Source: Bacteroidaceae bacterium (lineage in GTDB: Bacteria; Bacteroidota; Bacteroidia; Bacteroidales; Bacteroidaceae). From it: DNA of 6,366 nt. Where the stretch lies: positions 1 through 6,366 of the forward strand of contig JAFYYO010000303.1 in assembly GCA_017557475.1 (NCBI GenBank). The letters are read 5' to 3'. Both the position numbers and the translations under genes were made by a program. Of this stretch, positions 1-5,215 are shown in pieces. The notes beneath the pieces are model-generated. The model was not told the DNA's origin. It worked only from the letters and a program-made list of their open reading frames with translations, and ran no database searches. Every line of letters starts with the position of its first letter. The first letter of the stretch is position 1.

Positions 1-33
1 ATTGTTGGCGGACGAAAAGTTCTGGTGAAGTAA
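1..33 (+). CDS. C-terminal end of an upstream gene, possibly carrying a type IX secretion sorting tail (partial)
   Basis: Reading frame 1 enters from the left edge and ends IVGGRKVLVK followed by TAA at 31-33. Only ten residues are visible, so the product cannot be named. The ending fits the general form of Bacteroidetes C-terminal type A sorting domains, which often finish with a short beta strand of the kind 'YIVxGxKVLVK'; such tails direct proteins through the type IX secretion system. The stop lies 23 bases before a strong plus-strand terminator, which supports a gene ending here. Frame 3 also reaches a stop just before the terminator (51-53), but its residues (CWRTKSSGEVTTSTYF) look less like a natural C-terminus. 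The frame choice and the sorting-signal reading are inferences. Confidence 0.45.
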   Translation: MVGGRKVLVK

Positions 34-56
34 CCACTTCGACATACTTTTAAGGG

Positions 57-90
57 AGCCTCGCTCGAAATGAGCGGGGCTTTCTTTTTT
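57..90 (+). terminator. Rho-independent terminator of the upstream gene
   Basis: The left arm AGCCTCGCTC (57-66) pairs with GAGCGGGGCT (72-81) through ten base pairs, one of them a G-T wobble, around the loop GAAAT. It is followed directly by TTTCTTTTTT (81-90). A strong stem plus U-tract just after the stop codons at 31-33 and 51-53 is a classic intrinsic terminator for a plus-strand gene. There is no matching T-tract on the other strand, so it is one-directional. Confidence 0.88.
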
Positions 91-140
91 GTGGTTTTCT
101 GTATTCTGGCGCAAGAACAATGGATTAAGCAAAAAAACTC

Positions 141-168
141 TAATCTCTGACTCCTAATCTCTAATCTT
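141..168. repeat. Four-unit heptamer repeat, TAATCTC type
   Basis: Four consecutive seven-base units are TAATCTC (141-147), TGACTCC (148-154), TAATCTC (155-161) and TAATCTT (162-168). The same family with the same unit count recurs at 5172-5199, and single TAACTCC heptamers occur at 2098 and 2122. The units lie in a non-coding stretch about 230 bases upstream of the TraB/GumN promoter, too far to be part of it. No function is evident. Confidence 0.7.
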
Positions 169-180
169 TTCGTACTTTCT

Positions 181-374
181 TGCATGCTTTTGCAGCTTCC
201 GCAATTAACATTGCGCCGTGGCTCCAAAGAGTCCTCGAAGGCGCACTTTTTATGTGCGGAAGACCTTGGTCTTAGTTCCTCTCATTGACTTTGTCGACTT
301 CCATCACGACTCGGCCAAAACAAACAAGTTTGATGGCTCTCGCTGCTCCGTCAGTTCGAAAAAGCTCAAATAAA
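181..374. other. Gene-free stretch with a cluster of small inverted repeats and a degenerate minus-strand frame
   Basis: No convincing gene lies between the terminator at 90 and the start at 434. The stretch holds several short perfect hairpins: GCAAT/ATTGC with loop TAAC (201-214), CGCAC/GTGCG (242-258), AAGACC/GGTCTT with a TT centre (260-273), and a longer-range pair TGCGCC (212-217) with GGCGCA (240-245). On the minus strand one frame runs open from 445 to a TAA at 274-272, then continues in the same frame to a TAG at 163-161. Its lower part reads MLIAEAAKACKKVRKD from an ATG at 211. This could be a decayed small gene, a repeated non-coding element or a structured RNA; I cannot tell which. 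I see no tRNA or known riboswitch. Confidence 0.4.
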
Positions 375-406
375 TTTGGCTCTTTGCTCGCTTTTCCGTA
401 TCTTTG
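375..406 (+). promoter_or_regulatory. Bacteroidetes-type promoter of the TraB/GumN gene
   Basis: TTTG at 375-378 matches the -33 element, and TATCTTTG at 399-406 matches the -7 element (TAnnTTTG). They are separated by 20 bases, within the usual 19-21. Transcription should start near 411-413, giving a leader of about 20 bases before the ATG at 434. This decides the start codon: a possible in-frame TTG at 404 lies inside the -7 box and would not be transcribed. An imperfect hairpin (361-371 with 374-385) overlaps the -33 element. Confidence 0.88.
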
Positions 407-433
407 CAGGCAATTTCGATTAAACCAGATAAA

Positions 434-1408
434 ATGAGAAAGATATTATTCCTATTGGTTCTGTTTGCTTTGACCTCTGTTTCCGCCGATGCGCAGTTCC
501 TTTTTCGCGTTAGCGGGAATAGGTTGAAGAAGCCTTCCTACTTGTTCGGCACGATTCATACGCTCCCAGGCAGTCTGCTGGACAGCACCCCCTCTTACCA
601 GAAAGCGGAGGCTAAATGCCAACAACTCTTCGCCGAGATGGATTTTACCGACCAGCAGAAGAAGGACGAGCTTATAAACAGCGGACAAGAAGCTTTGATG
701 CTTCCTGACAGCATGACCATCTACGACCTCCTCACTCCCGAACAGTTGGAACTGCTGAAAACCGTTATGGCGAAGCAAACGAAAGAGATGATTGTGGCGC
801 GGACAACGGACGAGGAGGCGAAGGCTAGAATGACGGACGAGAAGTTCTACTTGTCTGCGGAAGTGGGCTTAGAGCAGATGAAGCACTTAATGCCTCTCGC
901 CTTTTCTACCACCATCGACCTGCTCATCGGCACCTCCTTCGCATCCATCCCTAGCACCATCATCGACAAGGCCTGCGTAGAAAGGGCTAAGGAGCGCAAT
1001 ATGGCTATCGGACAACTCGACCAAGTGCAGCAGGACAGTTTGGCAAAGCTCCGCGAGACTTTGACGCAGAACATTCCTGCTCAGGTGGACACTCTCATGA
1101 AAGTCCTCAACACCTACGAGGAACGCAAGCAGAAGGCCGTCGAACAGAAGCATTTCTTCGAGAAATGCCAGGAATATTGGGAGGCAGGCGACTATGAAAG
1201 CTTCGTGCGGTTGTGCGACGAGACAGCGTTCATCGAGAAGAGTCCGCAGCTACTCAAGGCGCGCAACGAGAAATGGATACCCAAGATAAAGGAGGCGATG
1301 AAGGAATGTCCCACAATGTTCGTCTTTGGAGCAGGGCATCTGGTTGGTCCGAGTGGCGTCGTCCAAATGCTTCGCGACGCAGGATATAAGGTAAAACAGA
1401 TAAAATAG
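434..1408 (+). CDS. Secreted TraB/GumN-family protein
   Basis: This 324-residue protein belongs to the TraB/GumN (PrgY/TIKI-related) family. Family members carry two conserved GxxH motifs; in animal TIKI proteins they belong to a metal-dependent protease fold, but bacterial substrates are largely unknown. After a signal peptide (residues 1-20, cleavage likely between ADA and Gln21), the N-terminal motif SYLFGTIHTLP places G39 and H42. The C-terminal motif FGAGHLVGPSGV places G299 and H302, followed by the usual 'L..AGYKV' ending. The acidic residues of LFAEMDF follow the first motif, as is common in the family. The middle is helical and charged. Length is normal for a complete member. The start at ATG 434 is set by the signal peptide and by the promoter box overlapping the alternative TTG at 404. 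The protein probably acts in the periplasm or is surface-linked; no lipobox cysteine is present. It appears monocistronic, with its own promoter and terminator. Family assignment is firm, function is not. Confidence 0.93.
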   Translation: MRKILFLLVLFALTSVSADAQFLFRVSGNRLKKPSYLFGTIHTLPGSLLDSTPSYQKAEAKCQQLFAEMDFTDQQKKDELINSGQEALMLPDSMTIYDLLTPEQLELLKTVMAKQTKEMIVARTTDEEAKARMTDEKFYLSAEVGLEQMKHLMPLAFSTTIDLLIGTSFASIPSTIIDKACVERAKERNMAIGQLDQVQQDSLAKLRETLTQNIPAQVDTLMKVLNTYEERKQKAVEQKHFFEKCQEYWEAGDYESFVRLCDETAFIEKSPQLLKARNEKWIPKIKEAMKECPTMFVFGAGHLVGPSGVVQMLRDAGYKVKQIK

Positions 1409-1416
1409 GAAACAGA

Positions 1417-1447
1417 AAAGCCGCTCATTCAGGGCGGCTTTCTTTTT
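1417..1447. terminator. Shared terminator between convergent genes
   Basis: AAAGCCGC (1417-1424) pairs perfectly with GCGGCTTT (1434-1441) around a nine-base loop, followed by TTTCTTTTT (1439-1447) on the plus strand. It starts eight bases after the TraB/GumN stop. On the minus strand the same stem is followed by TTTTC, so it can also end transcripts of the beta-barrel gene, whose stop lies at 1472-1470. It is clearly good for the plus strand and plausibly bidirectional. Confidence 0.88.
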
Positions 1448-1469
1448 GTGGCTTAGGATTGGCTAAAAC

Positions 1470-1952
1470 TTAGAAGTAGTAGCCGAAGCCGATGCGCAGG
1501 CCAATCTTTGTGTAGTCCTTGAAGTGGTTCAGACACATGTCGACATAGACTGCTGGCTCGATGCTGACATGATTGTTCAGATAGAAGCAGTAACCAACTT
1601 CTGGAGAGAGGAGGAAGTTGTCGTTCTTAGCCTGTGTGCCTACATGATTATACTTGAGAAGACCGCCGAAGAAGAGGCCATTCTGCTGCATGTAGTAGCG
1701 AGCACCTGCGCCCAGATTGAATTCGTTGAAATGTTTGCGATGAGCCCAGCCAAACTGACCAAGCAACATCCAACTGTCGGCAACGAAGTAACCGCCAACG
1801 GCATCAAGGCCAAGCTCAAAGCCTGCATTGTCTTGCCAACTCATTCCAAAACCTGTGAGTGAAGCACTAACGTACTTTGTGTCTTGCTCGAACTGTGCGA
1901 AAGCACCCATTGAAACTACTGCGAAAAGCAGGGAAAGAATGATTTTTTTCAT
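1470..1952 (-). CDS. Small outer-membrane beta-barrel protein
   Basis: The gene encodes 160 residues with a typical signal peptide (residues 1-20, ending GAFAQ) and a mature part of about 140 residues. The mature part alternates polar and hydrophobic residues and is rich in Gly and aromatic residues. About eight beta strands can be drawn: for example VSASLTGFGMSW, FELGLDAVGGYF, FNLGAGARYYM, LFFGGLLKYNHVG, LSPEVGYCFYL and IGLRIGFGYYF. It ends in a terminal Phe after aromatic residues, the usual BAM-recognition signature. This fits the OmpX/OmpW-like or 'porin family' eight-stranded barrels (OMP_b-brl type). The specific ligand or role is unknown. No SD sequence or TAnnTTTG box is seen upstream on the minus strand; the region back to the cstA pair contains only repeats, so it may be read from the cstA promoter. 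Downstream it shares the hairpin terminator with the convergent gene. Confidence 0.88.
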   Translation of the reverse strand: MKKIILSLLFAVVSMGAFAQFEQDTKYVSASLTGFGMSWQDNAGFELGLDAVGGYFVADSWMLLGQFGWAHRKHFNEFNLGAGARYYMQQNGLFFGGLLKYNHVGTQAKNDNFLLSPEVGYCFYLNNHVSIEPAVYVDMCLNHFKDYTKIGLRIGFGYYF

Positions 1953-1981
1953 AATGTTAATTATTTAGGAGTTATTATAAT

Positions 1982-2063
1982 GAAGTTAATTCGCTTTGCT
2001 CATGGAAGTTAACTCGCTTGCGCTCGTGGAAGTTAATTCGCTTTGCTCATGGACGATAGCTCC
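1982..2063. repeat. Tandem array of ~24-base units directly upstream of the beta-barrel gene
   Basis: Three units begin GAAGTTAA at 1982, 2005 and 2029. Units one and three (23 bases, ending GCTTTGCTCATG) are identical; unit two (24 bases) reads GAAGTTAACTCG then CTTGCGCTCGTG. A decayed fourth unit, GACGATAGCTCC, follows at 2052-2063. Unit two contains the palindrome CGCTTGCG. The array sits 30 bases upstream of the beta-barrel start codon, where a promoter would be expected, but it contains no TAnnTTTG box in that direction. Its role is unknown. Confidence 0.8.
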
Positions 2064-2085
2064 AGGTCCTTGTTGTATTGTCCTG

Positions 2086-2129
2086 CGCTTTAGCGCTTAA
2101 CTCCCAGCCAGCTTGCTGGCTTAACTCCC
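2086..2129. repeat. Two short palindromes, each followed by TTAACTCCC
   Basis: GCGCTTTAGCGC (2086-2097) and AGCCAG-CTTG-CTGGCT (2106-2121) are small hairpins. Each is followed by TTAACTCCC (2097-2105 and 2121-2129), giving a 24-base spacing. The linker resembles the TTAA(C/T)TCG found in the neighbouring array at 1982-2051, so both may belong to one repeat family with a constant linker and changing hairpin. Neither is followed by a T-tract on the minus strand, so they are not intrinsic terminators for cstA. Confidence 0.65.
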
Positions 2130-2140
2130 TTTTATTACTT

Positions 2141-2174
2141 CTTAGATGCTTTAGCACCAAGGCGCATCTCTAAG
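2141..2174. other. Imperfect inverted repeat just past the cstA operon end
   Basis: CTTAGATGC (2141-2149) pairs with GCATCTCTAAG (2164-2174), with a two-base bulge, around the loop TTTAGCACCAAGGC. It lies 15 to 48 bases past the stop of the second cstA gene. On the minus strand it is followed by an A-rich rather than T-rich run, so it does not look like a classical terminator. It may stabilise the 3' end or pause transcription. Confidence 0.4.
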
Positions 2175-2188
2175 GTGCGGAACCATTT

Positions 2189-3616
2189 TTACTTCTTTTT
2201 TATTGCATATAGTATTGCCAGCAGAGCCATCATGGCGAAGCCGGCTGTGAGTCCTATGTTGAGGGAGAGGCCGAAGCCTTCGGGGGCAATGAGGATGTAG
2301 CTGGTGCAGACGACGGTCATGAAGAGTGCGGGCACGAGTGCTATCCAGTAGAACTTTTTCTGCTTTCTGAGCCATACTGCAGCTGCCCAAAGCATGATGC
2401 AGGCAAGGGTTTGGTTCGTCCATGCGAAGTAGCGCCAAAGGGCGTTGAAGTCGATGAAGAACAGGGCTGTCGTGATGGCGAAAAGGGGCAGGCAAAGCAT
2501 AAGTCGCTTTACAATCTTCTTCTGGCTGAGATGCAGGAAGTCGGCTGCAATGAGTCGAGCGCTCCTGAAGGCTGTATCGCCACTTGTAATGGGCGCTGCA
2601 ACCACGCCAAGAATGGCAAGAATGGCTCCAACGGTTCCCATCCAACCTACGCTAATCTCCTTCACCACAATGGCTGGATTGCCCAGAGCCGCAAGCTTCT
2701 CATAGGCCGTCGCTCCTTCTTCTCCTGGTAACATGCTGGCGAACTTGACTGCTGCGGCTGCCCAAATGAGTGCCACAACGCCCTCAGTAATCATGGCTCC
2801 GTAGAAGATTGGGCGACCAAGACGTTCGTTGGTGAGGCATCGAGCCATAAGCGGGCTCTGGGTTCCGTGGAAGCCGCTAATCGCTCCACAAGCTATTGTG
2901 ATGCAGAGCAATGGGAAGATGGGCAGGCCTTTCGGGTGATGACTGATGAAAGGCTCGTCCGTCAGTTCAGGCATCCAACCCTCCTTCGTGTAAATGCCCC
3001 AGCAAATGCCGACAGCCATCGCTAAAAGAGCAAATCCAAAGAGCGGATAAACTCTGCCGATAAGCTTGTCGATAGGAAGAAGTGTGGCAAGGATAAAGTA
3101 GAGGAAGATGGCAGTCAGCCAGAAGCCGTTCGAGAAGAACCAGCCTTTATCGGGTGTCATATTGTCGAGCAAGGAAGCTGGCGTCGTTACGAAGACTGCG
3201 CCAACCAGAACCAAAAGCACAAGGGCTCCGACTCTCATCACTATTCGCATTCCGTTGCCCAACTCGTTGCCGATAATCTCAGGCAAAGAGACGCCTCCCT
3301 GACGGATACAAATCATGCCGCATAGGTAGTCGTGGACGGCTCCAGCGAAGATGCAGCCGAACACTATCCAAAGGTAAGCTGCTGGACCAAACAGGATGCC
3401 CATAATGGCTCCGAAGATGGGGCCTGTTCCTGCGATGTTGAGGAACTGAATCAGGAAGACTCGCCAAGCAGGCATGGGAATGAAATCGACGCCATCTCTC
3501 TTTGTGTAGCAAGGCATCTGAGTCGTGTCGCTGGGCTTGATGACTCGCTCAACGACGGCTCCGTAAAGCAAATAGCCTAAAAGGAGGCAAACCAGTGAAA
3601 CTGAGAATGTTATCAT
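2189..3616 (-). CDS. cstA: CstA-family carbon starvation transporter, second of a tandem pair
   Basis: The gene encodes a 475-residue inner-membrane protein of the carbon starvation A family (CstA/BtsT). Members in E. coli take up pyruvate by proton symport or have been linked to peptide uptake. Signature segments are present in order: PCYTKRDGVDFIPMP (35-49), FLNIAGTGPIFGA (58-70), GPAAYLWIV (77-85), GAVHDY (92-97), LPEIIGNELG (111-120), ACGAISGFHGTQSPLMARC (242-260), TEGVVALIWAAAA (277-289) and AAPITSGDTAFRSARLIAADF (340-360). I count about 12-13 hydrophobic spans. It is much shorter than the ~700-residue E. coli proteins, from which the extra C-terminal part is missing; lengths near 480 are what I expect for Bacteroidetes members. 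The ATG at 3616 overlaps the upstream gene's stop by four bases (ATGA), indicating translational coupling. The substrate is not determinable. No intrinsic terminator is visible after the stop. Confidence 0.93.
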   Translation of the reverse strand: MITFSVSLVCLLLGYLLYGAVVERVIKPSDTTQMPCYTKRDGVDFIPMPAWRVFLIQFLNIAGTGPIFGAIMGILFGPAAYLWIVFGCIFAGAVHDYLCGMICIRQGGVSLPEIIGNELGNGMRIVMRVGALVLLVLVGAVFVTTPASLLDNMTPDKGWFFSNGFWLTAIFLYFILATLLPIDKLIGRVYPLFGFALLAMAVGICWGIYTKEGWMPELTDEPFISHHPKGLPIFPLLCITIACGAISGFHGTQSPLMARCLTNERLGRPIFYGAMITEGVVALIWAAAAVKFASMLPGEEGATAYEKLAALGNPAIVVKEISVGWMGTVGAILAILGVVAAPITSGDTAFRSARLIAADFLHLSQKKIVKRLMLCLPLFAITTALFFIDFNALWRYFAWTNQTLACIMLWAAAVWLRKQKKFYWIALVPALFMTVVCTSYILIAPEGFGLSLNIGLTAGFAMMALLAILYAIKKK

Positions 3617-5100
3617 CGTTTAAAATTCTTAATCATGAACCAAACTGCCACGATAGCGGTAAAGGCTCCACCTATCCAATATCCCAAAGTTGTGTCGAGG
3701 CCGAAGCCGTTCTCTTTGTCTATAAGTATGAAGCAGGCACTCACAGCACACATAAAGACTGCGGGGAAGTAGGCTATCAGCCAAGACCAGCTCGGCAGGA
3801 TGCCTTTCCCGTCTGTCCTATGCTTCAGGAAATGCGCAATTGTGAAGAAGGTGAAGGTTGCCAAAACCTGATTGAACCAAGAGACATAGAGCCAAAGCAC
3901 CTTGAAGCTGCTTACATTCAGCATGGCGATGGCGACAGCAAACAAAGGGGCTGTGAGGATAAGACGCTTCAGGAGGGGTTTCTGGTCGTAATGGCTGAAA
4001 TCCGCCACAATCATTCTGGCTGCTCGGAAAGCGCTACCACCAGTACTCATCGGGGCTGCGACGATGCCAAGCACAGCGAGCACAAGTCCCGCATTACCCA
4101 GCCAATCGTTGCACATACGCTCTACCAAAAGGCCCGGATTCATCTTGACTGTGCCGCAATTGGTCATGGCATTATAAAGTTTCTCATAAGGCGTCGCGCC
4201 AGCAATATCGAGCATATCGACGAACTTCATCGCAGCTGCAGCCCAAATGAGGGCAACCACGCCTTCGGTCACCATCGCTCCATAGAAGCAACGAAGGCCA
4301 TATTTCTCGTTCTTGATGCAACGCGCCATCATGGGACTTTGCGTGGCATGGAAGCCGCTGACGGCTCCGCAGGCAATCGTAATGAAGAGTCCTGGGAACA
4401 GAGGAGTGTAGCTGACTGGATAATGGTCGGTAAAAGCTTCTGCAAGGCTGGGAATGTTGCCTTCATGAGTGAAGATGCCAAAACCAATCAGGACAGCCAT
4501 GATGAGCAGAGCCGCTCCAAAGATGGGATAGATGGTTCCGATGACTTTGTTGATAGAAAAGACTGTGACGGCGAGGTAGAAGACGAGAATCAGGACCGTC
4601 CAAATCAGGTTGGTATCGCCCACATCGAACAGCCTCAAAGTCAGTTGCTCCATCAGTCCTGCAGGAATCAGCACGAAGGAAGCGCCCACGCAAATCATCA
4701 GGACAAGGGTTACAACTCGCATCACCAATCGACAGACACTACCCAGTTCGTCGCCGATTATCTCGGGAAGTCCCATTCCGCCTCTGCGAATGCTTATCAT
4801 GCCCGCCATATAATCGTGCATGGCTCCGCCAAGAATGCAGCCCAAAACTATCCAAAGATAGGCTGCAGGGCCATAAAGAACGCCCATCATGGCTCCAAAG
4901 ATAGGTCCTGTGCCAGCAATATTGAGGAACTGAACCGTATAGACTTTCCATGTGGGCATCGGGATATAGTCGGTTCCGTCCTGCTTCGTGTAGCAAGGAG
5001 TCTCGCGATTCGGGTCAACGCCAAACACCTTCTCCACAAATGTGCCATAGATAAAGTAACCCAGCACCAAGCAGGCCAAAGCTATGCAAAATGTTATCAT
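3613..5100 (-). CDS. cstA: CstA-family carbon starvation transporter, first of a tandem pair
   Basis: The gene encodes a 495-residue inner-membrane transporter paralogous to its downstream neighbour: by hand count 79 of the first 120 residues are identical without gaps. The CstA signatures are all present: PCYTKQDGTDYIPMP (35-49), FLNIAGTGPIFGA (58-70), GPAAYLWIV (77-85), GAMHDY (92-97), LPEIIGDELG (111-120), ACGAVSGFHATQSPMMARC (243-261), TEGVVALIWAAAA (278-290) and GIVAAPMSTGGSAFRAAR (345-362). It differs most in the loops at 150-166 and 310-333, the latter being longer than in the paralogue, and in the C-terminal third. Likely role is proton-coupled uptake of pyruvate or a related small substrate. 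ATG 5100 is chosen because its MITF start matches the paralogue exactly. A minus-strand -7 box at 5158-5151 supplies a leader of about 45 bases. No SD is seen. Stop TGA is embedded in the next gene's ATGA start. Confidence 0.94.
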   Translation of the reverse strand: MITFCIALACLVLGYFIYGTFVEKVFGVDPNRETPCYTKQDGTDYIPMPTWKVYTVQFLNIAGTGPIFGAMMGVLYGPAAYLWIVLGCILGGAMHDYMAGMISIRRGGMGLPEIIGDELGSVCRLVMRVVTLVLMICVGASFVLIPAGLMEQLTLRLFDVGDTNLIWTVLILVFYLAVTVFSINKVIGTIYPIFGAALLIMAVLIGFGIFTHEGNIPSLAEAFTDHYPVSYTPLFPGLFITIACGAVSGFHATQSPMMARCIKNEKYGLRCFYGAMVTEGVVALIWAAAAMKFVDMLDIAGATPYEKLYNAMTNCGTVKMNPGLLVERMCNDWLGNAGLVLAVLGIVAAPMSTGGSAFRAARMIVADFSHYDQKPLLKRLILTAPLFAVAIAMLNVSSFKVLWLYVSWFNQVLATFTFFTIAHFLKHRTDGKGILPSWSWLIAYFPAVFMCAVSACFILIDKENGFGLDTTLGYWIGGAFTAIVAVWFMIKNFKR

Positions 5101-5150
5101 AAAAATATGTAAGAAGTCTAGTGTCTGATGTAAGATGTTATTTTCGTTTG

Positions 5151-5158
5151 CAAAGATA
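5151..5158 (-). promoter_or_regulatory. -7 box of the cstA pair
   Basis: Read on the minus strand this is TATCTTTG followed by C, a full match to TAnnTTTG. It lies about 50 bases before the cstA ATG, so transcription should start near 5145. No TTTG is found 19-21 bases upstream; that position is occupied by the TAATCTC repeat. The short leader contains the direct repeat ATGTAAGA (plus-strand 5107-5114 and 5128-5135). Confidence 0.72.
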
Positions 5159-5171
5159 CGAAAAAAATCTT

Positions 5172-5199
5172 TAATCTCTAATCTCTAATCCCTAATCTT
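5172..5199. repeat. Four-unit heptamer repeat between divergent promoters
   Basis: Four exact-period heptamers are TAATCTC (5172-5178), TAATCTC (5179-5185), TAATCCC (5186-5192) and TAATCTT (5193-5199). They fill most of the space between the minus-strand -7 box (5151-5158) and the plus-strand -7 box (5204-5211), so they cover the -33 position of both promoters. The repeat is related to the one at 141-168, with the same four-unit layout and the same last unit, TAATCTT. Confidence 0.8.
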
Positions 5200-5203
5200 T
5201 TTA

Positions 5204-5211
5204 TATCTTTG
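5204..5211 (+). promoter_or_regulatory. -7 box of the GHL10 gene, five bases before its start codon's first base region
   Basis: TATCTTTG matches the Bacteroidetes -7 element fully. Only four bases (TGGC) separate it from the ATG at 5216-5218, so the predicted transcript start falls at or within a few bases of the start codon and the mRNA would be leaderless or nearly so. No TTTG -33 element lies at the proper distance; heptamer repeats occupy that spot. Confidence 0.65.
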
Positions 5212-5215
5212 TGGC

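Noticed and set aside
404..433. TTG at 404 as an upstream start for the TraB/GumN gene
   Set aside because: This TTG is inside the -7 box TATCTTTG (399-406), so it would not be in the mRNA. The ten added residues would also sit in front of a normal signal peptide that begins at the ATG at 434.
1524..1862. Plus-strand frame antisense to the beta-barrel gene
   Set aside because: The minus-strand frame has a signal peptide, alternating beta strands and a terminal Phe. The antisense frame shows none of these features and no promoter.
1982..2063. The repeat array as a CRISPR
   Set aside because: The units are directly joined at 23-24 bases without unique spacers of constant length, and no cas gene is present.
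2106..2121. The AGCCAG/CTGGCT hairpin as the cstA operon terminator
   Set aside because: On the minus strand the hairpin is followed by GGGAGTTAAG rather than a T-tract, so intrinsic termination is not supported.
2151..2645. Minus-strand 164-codon frame running past the end of the second cstA gene
   Set aside because: It overlaps the C-terminal half of cstA in another frame, has Arg/His/Ser-rich composition without domains, and begins and ends without independent signals.
3595..5112. A 505-codon open frame on the plus strand covering the whole first cstA gene
   Set aside because: It starts with GTG, lies fully antisense to a clear transporter gene, and its product is rich in His, Ser, Cys and acidic residues, which is what the complement of a hydrophobic membrane protein gives. 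No domain or signal peptide is visible.
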